DNA of 64,000 bases, from positions 682,001 through 746,000 of the forward strand of contig NZ_LUAX01000001.1 in NCBI RefSeq assembly GCF_001695575.1. Reading direction: 5' to 3'. This stretch comes from Vibrio europaeus (lineage in GTDB: Bacteria > Pseudomonadota > Gammaproteobacteria > Enterobacterales > Vibrionaceae). The position numbers were made by a program, and so were the translations under genes. Positions 29,346 through 39,450 of the stretch are shown piece after piece. Within the stretch, counting starts at the first letter, position 1; each line of letters starts with the position of its first letter. The notes below the pieces were generated by a model. It saw only the letters and a list, made by a program, of their open reading frames with translations, did not search any database and was not told the origin of the DNA.

Positions 29346-31751
29346 ATGAAATTTAGCGAATCTTGGCTTCGTGAGTGGGTAAACCCTGCGGTATCGACTG
29401 ACGAACTTACACACCAAATCACAATGGCGGGTCTAGAAGTAGACGACGTACTACCTGTTGCTGGTTCTTTCACCGGCGTTAAAGTAGGTAAAGTGGTTGA
29501 GTGTGGTCAACACCCAGACGCTGACAAACTACGCGTAACTAAAGTAGATGTTGGCGCTGAAGAACTTCTAGACATCGTTTGTGGCGCATCTAACTGTCGC
29601 CTAGGTATCAAAGTTGCGGTTGCGACTGTTGGTGCTGTTCTACCAGGCGATTTCAAAATCAAAAAAGCAAAACTACGTGGTCAACCATCACACGGCATGC
29701 TGTGTTCATTCTCTGAACTAGGTATCGACGTTGAATCTGATGGCATCATGGAGCTAGCAGAAGACGCAGCAATCGGTACTGATTTCCGCGAATTCCTAGG
29801 TCTTGACGACGTTACAGTAGACGTAGACCTAACGGCTAACCGCGCGGACTGTTTCAGCATCCGTGGTATGGCGCGTGAAGTTGGCGTTCTAAACCGTGCT
29901 GACGTCACTGAGCCTGCAGTTAACCCTGTTGCTCCAGCGATCGACGACACTGTTTCTATCGAAGTGAAAGCAACAGCTGCTTGTCCACGTTACCTTGGCC
30001 GTGTGGTTAAGAACGTAAACGTTCAAGCTGAAACACCACTATGGATGCAAGAAAAGCTGCGCCGTTGTGGTATCCGCTCTATCGACCCAGTTGTAGACAT
30101 CACTAACTTTGTTCTTCTAGAGCAAGGCCAGCCAATGCACGCATTTGATCTTGCTAAGATTGAAGGCGGTATCGTAGTGCGTATGGCAGAGCAGGGCGAG
30201 AAGCTAACTCTTCTAGATGGTAACGAAGCTGAGCTAAACGCTGATACTCTAGTTGTCGCAGACCACAACAAAGCACTTGCTATCGCGGGTATCTTTGGTG
30301 GTGAAGAGTCTGGTGTAACCACTGAGACTAAAGACGTGCTACTTGAGTGTGCATTCTTCGCACCAGACCACATTCGTGGCCGCGCACGTAGCTACGGTCT
30401 ACACACTGATTCTTCAATGCGTTTTGAGCGTGGTGTCGATTTCGCACTACAAGCGAGCGCAATGGAGCGTGCAACAGAACTTCTTGTTGAGATCTGTGGC
30501 GGTGAAGTAGCACCTGTTGTTGCAGTAGAATCAGAAGCTGACCTACCAAAAGCAAATACGGTATCACTACGTCGCACTAAGCTAGACAGCCTACTAGGTC
30601 ACCACATTGCAGACAGCGATGTTGTTGAGATCCTAGAGCGTCTTGGCCTAACTGTAGAGACTGCAGACGCAGGTTGGACAGCAACAGCACCAACATGGCG
30701 TTTTGATATCGCAATCGAGCAAGACCTAATTGAAGAAGTAGGTCGTATCTACGGTTACGATAACATCCCTAACCAAAACCCAGCGGCAGCACTTAAGATG
30801 CACGACCACGTTGAAGCGAACATTCCGCTAAAACGCGTTCGTAACCTACTTGTTGACCGTGGTTACCAAGAAGCGATCACTTACAGCTTCGTTGAGCCAG
30901 AGCAGCAAAAACTTGTTGTTCCAGGTGTTGAGCCGCTAATCCTGCCATTCCCAATCTCTGCGGATATGTCAGCAATGCGTCTGGGCCTAATCCAAGGTCT
31001 ACTAAACACTGTGGTTCACAACCAGAAACGTCAACAGCCACGTGTTCGTCTATTCGAATACGGCCTACGTTTCATCCCTTGTGAGTCTGCTGAAAACGGT
31101 ATGCGCCAAGAGCCTATGCTTGCTGGTGTTATCGCGGGTACTCGCAGCGAAGAGCACTGGGACATCGAAACCAACACCGTTGATTTTTTTGACCTGAAAG
31201 GCGATCTAGAAGCGGTTCTTGAGCTAACAGCAAACGAAGCAGCTTACTCTTTCGCAGCGCTTTCTGCTGAAGATAAAGCAGCAAACCCTGCGCTTCACCC
31301 AGGTCAATCTGCAGCTATCATCGTTGATGGCAAGCAAGTTGGTGTGATTGGTACCGTTCACCCAGAGCTTGAGCGTAAGTTTGGTCTAAACGGCCGTACT
31401 ATCGTATTCGAAGTTGAATGGTCTGCAATCAACACTAAAGTGATCCCTGAAGCAGTTCAGCTTTCTAAGTTCCCATCAAACCGTCGTGACATCGCGGTAG
31501 TTGTTGATGAAGCAGTCGCTTCTGGCGACATCGTTGCAGCATGTCTAGAGCAAGGTGGTGAGTTCCTGAAAAATGCCAAGCTATTCGACGTTTACGTTGG
31601 TAAAGGCGTTGAAGAAGGTAAGAAGAGCCTAGCAATCGCACTGACGCTACAGTCAGTAGAGCGTACGCTTGAAGATGCAGACATCGCTGGTGCGGTTGAC
31701 GCAATCGTTGCTCACGTATCTGAGAAGTTCGGTGCGTCACTGCGTGACTAA
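29346..31751 (+). CDS. pheT: Phenylalanine--tRNA ligase beta subunit
   Basis: The 801-residue protein has the expected size and domains: tRNA-binding OB fold (about 40-150, [18 protein letters not shown]), B3/B4 editing domain (about 210-390), B5 domain, catalytic-like core and C-terminal ferredoxin-fold anticodon-binding domain ending [10 protein letters not shown]. The 3' end of this gene, from about 31615 on, is duplicated in decayed form at 37155-37316, and its terminator is duplicated at 35169. A defence gene pair replaces the expected downstream ihfA. Confidence 0.98.
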   Translation: MKFSESWLREWVNPAVSTDELTHQITMAGLEVDDVLPVAGSFTGVKVGKVVECGQHPDADKLRVTKVDVGAEELLDIVCGASNCRLGIKVAVATVGAVLPGDFKIKKAKLRGQPSHGMLCSFSELGIDVESDGIMELAEDAAIGTDFREFLGLDDVTVDVDLTANRADCFSIRGMAREVGVLNRADVTEPAVNPVAPAIDDTVSIEVKATAACPRYLGRVVKNVNVQAETPLWMQEKLRRCGIRSIDPVVDITNFVLLEQGQPMHAFDLAKIEGGIVVRMAEQGEKLTLLDGNEAELNADTLVVADHNKALAIAGIFGGEESGVTTETKDVLLECAFFAPDHIRGRARSYGLHTDSSMRFERGVDFALQASAMERATELLVEICGGEVAPVVAVESEADLPKANTVSLRRTKLDSLLGHHIADSDVVEILERLGLTVETADAGWTATAPTWRFDIAIEQDLIEEVGRIYGYDNIPNQNPAAALKMHDHVEANIPLKRVRNLLVDRGYQEAITYSFVEPEQQKLVVPGVEPLILPFPISADMSAMRLGLIQGLLNTVVHNQKRQQPRVRLFEYGLRFIPCESAENGMRQEPMLAGVIAGTRSEEHWDIETNTVDFFDLKGDLEAVLELTANEAAYSFAALSAEDKAANPALHPGQSAAIIVDGKQVGVIGTVHPELERKFGLNGRTIVFEVEWSAINTKVIPEAVQLSKFPSNRRDIAVVVDEAVASGDIVAACLEQGGEFLKNAKLFDVYVGKGVEEGKKSLAIALTLQSVERTLEDADIAGAVDAIVAHVSEKFGASLRD

Positions 31752-31764
31752 TCACCTTTGATTA

Positions 31765-31803
31765 GATAGAAAACCAAAGGCCTCGCATTGCGAGGCCTTT
31801 TTG
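31765..31803 (+). terminator. pheT terminator, first copy of a repeated unit
   Basis: The stem AAGGCCTCGC-ATT-GCGAGGCCTT plus TTTTT ends pheT. The bases from GATAGAAAACCAAAGGCC onward recur at 35169-35204, so this segment is also the left boundary repeat of the inserted module. Confidence 0.93.
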
Positions 31804-31815
31804 TTTGGTGGCTAA

Positions 31816-33570
31816 TCAATCGTCTGACCATAGTTTTTCTAGGTTAACGTCTTCACTGTCTGGTTGTTGTTCTTTGGCTAGCTCGTCAACCTGTAGCAGC
31901 ATCGGGAGGTCGAATGCAGTACCCGTAATAACGCAACTTCCTCTGGATAAGTTTGGAATCATACTTCTGGACATGCTATCAAGTGTGCTAATGGTGTTAT
32001 CTATCAAAAATAAATCCCTATCATTAACAAGTCGATGAATGAAGAAGTTATGAATCTGAGACACAATCGTTGGGGAGATGTCTGCCGGCCTTTGGCTTGA
32101 TAGCGTCAAGAACATCCCAAACTTCCGTCCCTCCTTGATGATTTCCTCAAAGGTTTCAAGTCGATAGTCTTTCCAGCTTTCGCTTTCTCTGTTCGACTGC
32201 TGAGATAGAATGTTATGAGCTTCGTCGATAACAAGGTGAATGGTCTTATCGGGTGGGTTGGCTACGCTTGTTTTGTGAGGGTTGTAATAATGCTTAGCGA
32301 TAAGTAGCGGCATGACCTTTTTTATGTCTTGATTGCATTTTCTTAAGGAAATCACCGTTACAGCTTTATTGGCTGGCGGCATGTCTGTAACTTGAATGAC
32401 CTTGGTTAGGTTCGTTAGAGAAGATTCAATCCTTTTTAATAGTGGCTGTATGAAGTCAAACTGCACATAGCCACTAATGAGGTCGCGAATCAACTGTATG
32501 TGACAGCGAATGCTGAACTGGTCTAGATTGCTTAACCCTTTGGGTATGGTTATAGCGTCAACGTCATCCCTGAGTCTGTTTCTATAACCAGCACCGTCAG
32601 CATTAAAATAAGTACCACCAGTGGTGTAGAAGACTTTATTTGTTCCGTGGAACGCAACCGTTTTTAACGTATTTTTAATCTTCTCGTTTCCTAGTGTACT
32701 TGTTATGTCACGAATGAGGTCAAGTAGCTCAGGATGCGGTGCTGCTGTGGTAAAAACTTTTTCGTATGTGGTTTTTATGTAGTTTAGAAAGTTCGCTTTT
32801 GAATCATAGAGCTGCTTTCCTTTGACTATGCGATTGATGAATGGCTTTTGGGTGTTTTGAGTTGCTTGAAACAATAAGCTCAAAGTGTCAGTATCCCAGA
32901 ACTCTGACTTGGCCAGTGGAAACTTGTTTTTTGCCTTGCGAGTGTTGAGTGTATAGATGCGTTTGTGCTGCTCGCTTGTTAGCTGACCGTTGGTGTACTC
33001 TCCGTTAAAGTCGATGATAACAAACTGACTTTTGCCTTTAATTGACTTGATTTTTTTATCAAACAGCGTGGTGTACAGATTGGTTAAGGTGTTCGATTTT
33101 CCGCTGCCTGTGTTTCCAAAAATGCCAATGTGAGAGTTAAACAGCTTTTGCCAAGGTAATGAAACTGGGAACTCCTCTTTTAGTAGCTTGCCAATCACAA
33201 AATCTCCCCCAATATTGCCATAGATGTCAGAAAGCTTATTTTCTTCAAGCAGATAAACAGGGTCTTTGATTAGAGGTAGGTGCTTAATGCCCTCAAAGAA
33301 TCTGCCAGACTCAAAGTAACCAATGGGCTTTAAGTCCACCGTCCTTATGCACTGCTGTTCGTCGTCAACTCGTTTCTCGTCTAGGTATTCGCCCTCAACG
33401 ATACAAATGATTTTCTTAAAGCCACGCTCTATTTGAACGTATTCGCGAATGGACACACCCTTGTACTTTGTTCCATCATAAAACAACGTGTCTTTATTTG
33501 AACTCTCAAAGACCTTAATGGACACCTTTACGCCTCGAACGGCTATCACTTCGCCAACTAGAATCGACAT
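31816..33570 (-). CDS. HerA-like DUF87 ATPase of a SIR2-HerA anti-phage system
   Basis: The 584-residue protein has an N-terminal HAS-barrel region (1-130), Walker A FGNTGSGKSN (151-160), the HerA-typical VIIDFNGEY (184-192), Walker B HLVIDEAHN (445-453) and a RecA-like C-terminal part with SQRPADISPTIVSQIHNFF. HerA proteins form hexameric rings. In the known SIR2-HerA system the ring assembles with SIR2 and the pair depletes NAD+ after phage sensing. The gene starts 9 bases after the SIR2 gene. It sits between the pheT terminator and its repeat, so was probably brought in as a module. Confidence 0.9.
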   Translation of the reverse strand: MSILVGEVIAVRGVKVSIKVFESSNKDTLFYDGTKYKGVSIREYVQIERGFKKIICIVEGEYLDEKRVDDEQQCIRTVDLKPIGYFESGRFFEGIKHLPLIKDPVYLLEENKLSDIYGNIGGDFVIGKLLKEEFPVSLPWQKLFNSHIGIFGNTGSGKSNTLTNLYTTLFDKKIKSIKGKSQFVIIDFNGEYTNGQLTSEQHKRIYTLNTRKAKNKFPLAKSEFWDTDTLSLLFQATQNTQKPFINRIVKGKQLYDSKANFLNYIKTTYEKVFTTAAPHPELLDLIRDITSTLGNEKIKNTLKTVAFHGTNKVFYTTGGTYFNADGAGYRNRLRDDVDAITIPKGLSNLDQFSIRCHIQLIRDLISGYVQFDFIQPLLKRIESSLTNLTKVIQVTDMPPANKAVTVISLRKCNQDIKKVMPLLIAKHYYNPHKTSVANPPDKTIHLVIDEAHNILSQQSNRESESWKDYRLETFEEIIKEGRKFGMFLTLSSQRPADISPTIVSQIHNFFIHRLVNDRDLFLIDNTISTLDSMSRSMIPNLSRGSCVITGTAFDLPMLLQVDELAKEQQPDSEDVNLEKLWSDD

Positions 33571-33579
33571 GTAAGACCC

Positions 33580-34722
33580 CTAGTTTGGAAGCTTAAAAAC
33601 TTCGGTATTGAACAAATTGAAATCAAGGAATGTGTCACGAGACACTAGCTTTACGTTATTGAAGCTACCGAAAAGCTCTTCCATTGCTTCAGTTGTCGGT
33701 ATGTCGAAGCAGCAGATGTACATCGTGAGAGACTTGTTTCCTAGTGAGCGTTTGATTAAGTTAGTTATGTGTTCGTCCGCAAACGAAAACCCAAAAACAA
33801 CAAGTACAGAGTCTTGCTTTTCAAGCTCATAGCTCATGAGTCTGAGCATTTGATAGTAGTGTTCATCAAATACGGTTTCGTGAAACTTCCACTTTGTAGG
33901 GTTTACTATCGGCAGTTTCTTGTATGTCTCCCAGAACTTCTTTTCTTTGCCGCTGAATTCTGCGCAAAAATCAATGGAGTCGAAGTCATCTCTATCTGAG
34001 TGCTCGTCGTTTAAAATATCTTCTAGCTCTTCTAGTTCACCCTCAATGTCATCGAAGAAATCATCATTGTATTTTGGTTTATTGTCGTCGTAGTTTACGG
34101 AGATTCTTGCATCATCTAGATTCCAAAATGCAGAACCGTGTAGGTGAACAAGATTAGCCTGCGGAATCTCGCACTTGTTTTTGCCAAATACGCTGTGTCG
34201 AACTTCCAAGGTATCGAAGTTGCGAGCCTCAAGGAACTTGCGGCGAAACCCTTTTGCGCCATCATTTAGCGTAAAGTCGAGATTGGCATGGTCTAGGAGT
34301 AACTCTTCATAAGCTTCAGCAAAGCAAGAATCATAGTTAGTAGTAAAAATGTTTGCCTTGAGTTGCGATTTATTTCTTGAAGCAATCGCTCTTAACGTTA
34401 AAAGCAACAGCTTGTAGTTCTCGATAACAGCCAGTTTTTTCTTGTCATCGGCATCGTTTAGTATGTCTACGCCAATCTTTATAGACTCGATGTCGAACAT
34501 AATTACTGGCTCAATGCAGTTTCTATAATAATGCATGAAAAGCAGTGTTTTAAGTTCGCTCCTTCCAGTGTCCTCAAAGTATTTCCCAAGCGTTTCAATA
34601 GACTCGCCGTCCATCTCGGTCGCAAGGGTAGGGAAAAGTCCGAAGGATGCCCCTGAGCCAATCAGAAGGTTGACGTTGTGTTGCCAAACATCATTGATGC
34701 TTATTTCTTCTATGAGTTCCAT
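33580..34722 (-). CDS. SIR2-domain NADase of a SIR2-HerA anti-phage system
   Basis: The 380-residue protein shows SIR2 motifs: NLLIGSGASFG (18-28), FTTNYDS (126-132), LVHLHGS with the presumed catalytic His (191-197) and VVFGFSFADEH near the end. Residues 222-260 form an acidic insert (DDIEGELEELEDILNDEHS). It is not a sirtuin deacetylase in architecture, lacking the Cys4 zinc module. In the described SIR2-HerA defence systems this subunit degrades NAD+. It is the first gene of a two-gene operon; the promoter must lie in 34723-34830, which is AT-rich. Confidence 0.9.
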   Translation of the reverse strand: MELIEEISINDVWQHNVNLLIGSGASFGLFPTLATEMDGESIETLGKYFEDTGRSELKTLLFMHYYRNCIEPVIMFDIESIKIGVDILNDADDKKKLAVIENYKLLLLTLRAIASRNKSQLKANIFTTNYDSCFAEAYEELLLDHANLDFTLNDGAKGFRRKFLEARNFDTLEVRHSVFGKNKCEIPQANLVHLHGSAFWNLDDARISVNYDDNKPKYNDDFFDDIEGELEELEDILNDEHSDRDDFDSIDFCAEFSGKEKKFWETYKKLPIVNPTKWKFHETVFDEHYYQMLRLMSYELEKQDSVLVVFGFSFADEHITNLIKRSLGNKSLTMYICCFDIPTTEAMEELFGSFNNVKLVSRDTFLDFNLFNTEVFKLPN

Positions 34723-34833
34723 GGTTTCTTTCTTGAGGTCTTATTGTTACAGGCATTATACCGAAATAAGTTTCTTCCAGTCAGTGACTTAGGTTAAGTA
34801 TGGTTTGTTTATTGCGCTTGTATTTCGCGTTAA

Positions 34834-35151
34834 AACACTAGTTCAGAAAAATGTTTACCTTACTGGGTAACGCAAGATATGGCATCAGCACCGCCAGCTA
34901 TCGCGATAAACCAATTCCGCCATTATCCAGGCCAATACGTGACAGGCGGAGCACACCAAGTGTATGAGGACGTGAATGTGCCAGTAATAGTGGTCAACGC
35001 TCGTTTATGGCCAACGGAATCAGATACGAAGAAGAAACACATCAAGGACTACAGCATTAACTACATTGAAGACTCAGGTCACTTCCCAATGCTTGAGCAA
35101 CCACAGCAGTTCAACACAACGTTGATGAAAGCGGTTAAGTCAGTGAAGTAG
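34834..35151 (+). pseudogene. C-terminal fragment of an alpha/beta hydrolase
   Basis: A frame open from 34834 (after TAA) reads YWVTQDMASAPPAIAINQFRH, then VPVIVVNARLWPTE and DSGHFPMLEQPQQFN, which is the last third of an alpha/beta hydrolase. The GHF segment carries the catalytic His. The nucleophile-elbow region is absent, so this is a remnant cut at its 5' end, just outside the SIR2-HerA operon. An internal ATG at 34879 could still give a 90-residue product. Confidence 0.7.
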
Positions 35152-35168
35152 GGCGGTTGTAACCGTTC

Positions 35169-35204
35169 GATAGAAAACCAAAGGCCTCGCAATTGCGAGG
35201 CCTT
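35169..35204. repeat. Second copy of the pheT terminator repeat
   Basis: GATAGAAAACCAAAGGCC and the following GC-rich stem match the segment after pheT, with one extra A that makes the stem a perfect palindrome (AAGGCCTCGCAATTGCGAGG core). It lies directly after the hydrolase fragment and ends the SIR2-HerA module. Confidence 0.92.
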
Positions 35205-35264
35205 AGTTATTGCAGACATAACCGAGAGGTTAAACACCCAATAGCTTCAACTCCTGTTTATAGG

Positions 35265-36773
35265 TTATCGAAAGCTTGGGATAATCGCTGGAATCCCTGG
35301 TAGAAGCCCAACTAACGCCATCACACTTGTTAGCACCACAAACATAATGCCCGGCAACACCCAGCGGCTCATTTTACTCAGTTCACCGCTACGTTCTTTA
35401 CAACCGACTAAGCCTAAGTTGTCTAACAGCATAGTGAGCGACCAACCAAATGCAGGGTTTACGAGTGCTGATGAAAACACAACAATCGCAGCAGATTGAG
35501 TGGTTTTCCCTTCGCGCGTCATTTCCATGCCAGCTTCTAGCAATGGGACGAATACACCAACGATTAGCGCAACACAAAGTACAGGTTGCCAGATAGCTAA
35601 ATCCATCGGGTAACCCCAAATAGCGGCGATGATGCAAAACAGAGCCGTCAGCAATGCACCCGCAGGAATAGGGCGCTTAGCAATTGCAGCAGGTACAATG
35701 TAAGTCCCCCATGAAGAGGTAAAGTTAGTACCACCAAGAAGAGAACCAAACGTCTGACGAATAGACGCCGTGGTCATGGTGTCGTCAATGTTCATGTGTA
35801 CTTTTTCGGTACGTTTCGGGTAGCTAATTTTTTGAAATACTTGATGGCCTAAGAAGTCTGGTGACCACATAGCCACTGCTAAAATAGCAAACGGCAATAC
35901 CACCATGAAATGTTCAATTGTCGGTAGGCCTAGCATCCAACCCGTATCTTCTCCCCACCAATACATAGGGTTCATATGAGGCAAACCTGGCTCGGTTTGG
36001 AAAGAAAACGGTGCGCCCATCGCAAAAGCTAACGTGCCACCCAGCAAGCAACTAAGAGGCACTGCTAGCCAACGCTTACGGAAATGTTCCAATAGCGCAT
36101 ACAAAATAATGGTACAAAAGATCACGACGAAAGCAATGTGACTCATACCAATTCCTTCAGCCCAAGCAAATAGCTTTTTGACTTGAGAAACGGTTCCAAC
36201 AAAGCCTAGATAGAGTAATAAGCCGCCACACACACCTTTACTGGTGAGATTTGCCAACATGCTGCCACCTTTACTGATGGCCAATAATAAGCCAAACGCG
36301 CCAATCAGCAAGCCAAAGGCCATCGGGTGTCCGCCAGCGGCAACAACAATCGGAATCAAAGGGATAAGTGGGCCGTGTGTACCTGCAAGGTTAGCGGTTG
36401 GCAATAAAAAACCAGAGAAAAGAATAATGAACACTGATGCGATAAGTAATTCATAACGAACATTTTCTAGGATAAATCCTTCGTTTAGCCCTAGAGCTCC
36501 GGCAAAGGTTGCTGCAATAGCGCCGACCATTACCACTTTACCAATGGTCGCCGCCATTGCTGGGATGGTGTCTTCAATCTCAAATCGATAATCTTTAAAC
36601 GGCAAGTTTGGACGCCAGCGTTTAGGCGACATGATTTGCAATTCGTGCTCTAGATACTGCTCTCGGGACTCAAATTCAGAGCTTGGTTTGTGTTGTTGTT
36701 CATAAGTGAGTTCATCCTCATTGGGTTGAGGCTTATCTGTTCGTATATGTGCGGACTCTAAAGTGCTGCTCAT
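35265..36773 (-). CDS. DUF3360-like multi-spanning permease
   Basis: The 502-residue protein has a hydrophilic N-terminus (1-65) and about 12-13 membrane segments from residue 73 on. Its general look is that of a SulP/NCS2-like ion or solute permease, e.g. THGPLIPLIPIVVAAGGHPMAFG and GGTNFTSSWGTYIVPAAIAK. I associate it with the Vibrio DUF3360 family from memory; substrate unknown. It is alone on its strand, bracketed by the second terminator repeat (35169) and the pheT remnant (37155), so it is probably another module of the pheT site. Confidence 0.75.
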   Translation of the reverse strand: MSSTLESAHIRTDKPQPNEDELTYEQQHKPSSEFESREQYLEHELQIMSPKRWRPNLPFKDYRFEIEDTIPAMAATIGKVVMVGAIAATFAGALGLNEGFILENVRYELLIASVFIILFSGFLLPTANLAGTHGPLIPLIPIVVAAGGHPMAFGLLIGAFGLLLAISKGGSMLANLTSKGVCGGLLLYLGFVGTVSQVKKLFAWAEGIGMSHIAFVVIFCTIILYALLEHFRKRWLAVPLSCLLGGTLAFAMGAPFSFQTEPGLPHMNPMYWWGEDTGWMLGLPTIEHFMVVLPFAILAVAMWSPDFLGHQVFQKISYPKRTEKVHMNIDDTMTTASIRQTFGSLLGGTNFTSSWGTYIVPAAIAKRPIPAGALLTALFCIIAAIWGYPMDLAIWQPVLCVALIVGVFVPLLEAGMEMTREGKTTQSAAIVVFSSALVNPAFGWSLTMLLDNLGLVGCKERSGELSKMSRWVLPGIMFVVLTSVMALVGLLPGIPAIIPSFR

Positions 36774-37154
36774 TTTGAATCCTTTCGTTCACACTCTGAG
36801 GTGTGTTGTTCCAACAAACGTAATTTACTCTCGGTATTAAGAGGTAGCGGAGTAGTGAGTGATATTCGTTTTTCTACAAAGAATGCGATAAATCACTATT
36901 AGGTGTAACTTGAGTTATTATTAAAAAGTGAAGATGACTGACTAAGAGTAGGGTCGTAAACAAGCAAGGATATCGTTGGTATTGTTGTAAAAGGCTTGAG
37001 GCTCACTGTTAAAGATAAAGAACAAATTACCCTACAAATAAACGTAATCATTTAAGTTGTTAGTACCTTAAACCAATCTCAAAAAAACAAATAGTCTCAG
37101 TGAGTTAGACATTAGTCGTAGAGTTAGCCTGAAAATATGAAGAGGTTAGATAAT
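36774..37154. other. Leader and gap upstream of the DUF3360-like gene
   Basis: These AT-rich 381 bases hold the promoter region of the leftward permease. No coding frame or RNA was recognised. It joins abruptly to the pheT remnant at 37155. Confidence 0.4.
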
Positions 37155-37316
37155 AAGGTAAGAAGAGCCTAGCAATCGCGCTGACAACATAGTCAGATGA
37201 GCATACGTTTGAAGATGCCGACATCGCTGGCGCGGTTGACGCTATCCTTGCTCACGTATCTGAGAGTTTGGTGCATCGCTACGCGACTAATCACTTCTGA
37301 CTAGATAGCAAAAACC
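37155..37316 (+). pseudogene. Decayed copy of the 3' end of pheT
   Basis: AAGGTAAGAAGAGCCTAGCA at the start matches pheT 31615 onward. The homology continues through the gene end (GACATCGCTGG, GCTCACGTATCTGAGA, GCGACTAATCAC) and into the post-stop GATAG. Substitutions and small indels break the frame. It is either the displaced original 3' end or a relict of earlier insertions at pheT. Confidence 0.92.
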
Positions 37317-37349
37317 TGCCACTTTCTAAACGAAATTGGCAGGTTTTTA
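37310..37349. terminator. Terminator between pheT remnant and ABC operon
   Basis: The stem AAAACCTGCCA / TGGCAGGTTTT, with A and T runs on both sides, lies 22 bases after the last gene of the leftward ABC operon and can end that operon. Confidence 0.85.
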
Positions 37350-37369
37350 TTATGGTTTGTAAACAGAGC

Positions 37370-38419
37370 TTAACTCTGATGTTGCTTGCGGCTAACCAAA
37401 TGGTTAGAGGCCGCGGCTGCGAGCAGTGCACCACCTATTACTAAAGTTTGATAGTAAGCAGGAACGAGCGTGAGCATACCGACGGTCAAAGTCATGATGA
37501 TCAACGCACCAATAAAAGAACGCAGCACTTTTCCTTCACCGCCACTAAATGCAGTGCCGCCAATCAGCACAACCAATATTGCAGTTAGCTCCATACCATC
37601 GCCTGATAAAGGGTCACCTAAAGACATAAAGCTTGCGCGAGCAATACCTGCTAACGAGGCAGTAGCGCCAACAATGGCATAGAGAGCAAATACCACCAGT
37701 CCAGTTTTAATACCAGATAGTTTAGCCGCAGTTGGGTTACCACCTGTCGCCGCGGCATACTTACCAAGTAGAGAGCGGTTTTGCAGAATAATCAGCAGAG
37801 CAGTGACGCCAACGGCTACCCAGAAAGCCATTGGTAAGCCGAGTAAGACAGCATCACGGGCATAGTCGTTAAACCAACTTGGCATTTTCATATCGCCCAT
37901 CGATTTGATGGCAGAGACACCATCTTCCACTAATAGAAGAGCAATGCCCTTGTATAGGCTCAATGTAATGAGAGTGGCGATGACGGGGGTAATGTTAAAT
38001 TTGACCACTAACAGTCCGTTAAAAGCACCTAGCAGCACCCCGCACATAACGGTGATAGAAAAGGCAGCGATGAAGGGGACACCATTAATCGCGAGCATAG
38101 CGTAGATCACGGCGGTTAAGCCCATTGTGCTGCCAACCGACAAATCTATGTAGCCCGAGACCATGAGCAAGGTAAAGGCGCCGGCCAGAACCAGTATTGG
38201 CGCTGAAACTCGCAGGATGTTGACCACGTTCTTCTTGTACAAGAAATTGCCGCGCTCAAACAGCGCGTACTGATCGAGGTTAACGCTACTAAGGAAGACC
38301 ACAATGGCGGCTAACACAAAATAGATATAGTAATTTCTAATAAATTCAGCAACCTGACCACCTAGGGCTGGTGGAGTGCTTAATACTTTTGTTGATTCAG
38401 ACATTGCATTCACCATCAC
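37370..38419 (-). CDS. Sugar ABC transporter permease (second)
   Basis: The 349-residue protein is a BPD_transp_2 permease (RbsC/AraH type) with about ten membrane segments and the signature SVGSTMGLTAVIYA and GGTAFSGGEGKV. It pairs with the permease encoded just before it, sharing one base at 38419. It forms the membrane channel of the importer whose ATPase and binding protein lie upstream in the same operon. Substrate inferred only from context (sugar or polyol). Confidence 0.92.
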   Translation of the reverse strand: MMVNAMSESTKVLSTPPALGGQVAEFIRNYYIYFVLAAIVVFLSSVNLDQYALFERGNFLYKKNVVNILRVSAPILVLAGAFTLLMVSGYIDLSVGSTMGLTAVIYAMLAINGVPFIAAFSITVMCGVLLGAFNGLLVVKFNITPVIATLITLSLYKGIALLLVEDGVSAIKSMGDMKMPSWFNDYARDAVLLGLPMAFWVAVGVTALLIILQNRSLLGKYAAATGGNPTAAKLSGIKTGLVVFALYAIVGATASLAGIARASFMSLGDPLSGDGMELTAILVVLIGGTAFSGGEGKVLRSFIGALIIMTLTVGMLTLVPAYYQTLVIGGALLAAAASNHLVSRKQHQS

Positions 38420-39450
38420 TATTTATTTCTAAGGGATAGAGCCCAGGTTTGAGCCGTTATTGCCAAAAAGACCGCGACGGCTTTCAAGATAAACTGCCAG
38501 TCCGGTGACAGGGTAAGACCGGTAGCCGCGGAGGTCACCACTGCAAGAATGATGGCACCGAAGAACATACCAATAACTGAGCCGAAGCCTCCGGCAATGG
38601 CAATGCCGCCAAGTAGAGCAATGACCAAAGCATCAAACTCCATCAGCAAACCACGGTTAGAGAAACCAGACTTAAACTCAGAGGAAAGCAAAACGCCAAC
38701 GATTCCCGCAACAAGAGCGCTGAATAAGTAGAGGTAGGTAATATGCTTAGCGTTGTTAATACCGGAAAGCTTTGCCGCTTCTGGATTCGCGCCAATCCAA
38801 TAGGTAATGCGACCGAACACGGTTTTGCGTTCAATAAAGATCGCCGCAGCTAACAAAAGCAGCATAAACAGCACTGGGAACTGCATCGAGGTGCCAAACA
38901 CCTTTAGGTTTCCTAGATAACCAAATTCAGCGGGTAGATTGGTATTTCTTTGTGAGCCTTCAGTGATCACTTGGGCAATGCCCCTTGCGACCATCATGGT
39001 ACCTAAGGTAACGATGATCGATGGGATTTTAAACTTAACCACGAACAATGCGTTTAAACCACCTATGGCTAAGGCTCCAAGTAGGGCACCAATAATGGCT
39101 AGCCAGTATGGTAAGCCTAAACCGGTTGAAAGCGCTGAACCACCTGTCGCAGCTTGGGCGAACCAAACAGATAGGACACCTGATAAAGCGACGATGCCGC
39201 CGACGGAAAGGTCGAAATTACCTGAGATAAGTAAAAATGAAACTCCGACGCCCAGAGCAATCACTGACCAGTTATTGGTTACCAAGTTCAGCATATTCTG
39301 CACTTGGAAAAAGTTTGGTACAAATATCGAAGCGACTAAAAATAGCCCGATAGCGACGCCGGCAACTAGCATCGTAATGTACATTTGGTCGCTGACCCGA
39401 TTCTTAAGATGCTGCGGAGAAGTCTCAGCACCCAGTGTAGTGTTAATCAT
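38419..39450 (-). CDS. Sugar ABC transporter permease (first)
   Basis: The 343-residue RbsC-type permease has about ten membrane segments, including LISGNFDLSVGGIVALSGV and LLGGIAIAGGFGSVIG with the conserved loop EAA-like ANPEAAKLSGINN. It overlaps the ATPase gene by four bases and abuts the second permease. The presence of two distinct permeases indicates a heterodimeric channel. Confidence 0.92.
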   Translation of the reverse strand: MINTTLGAETSPQHLKNRVSDQMYITMLVAGVAIGLFLVASIFVPNFFQVQNMLNLVTNNWSVIALGVGVSFLLISGNFDLSVGGIVALSGVLSVWFAQAATGGSALSTGLGLPYWLAIIGALLGALAIGGLNALFVVKFKIPSIIVTLGTMMVARGIAQVITEGSQRNTNLPAEFGYLGNLKVFGTSMQFPVLFMLLLLAAAIFIERKTVFGRITYWIGANPEAAKLSGINNAKHITYLYLFSALVAGIVGVLLSSEFKSGFSNRGLLMEFDALVIALLGGIAIAGGFGSVIGMFFGAIILAVVTSAATGLTLSPDWQFILKAVAVFLAITAQTWALSLRNK

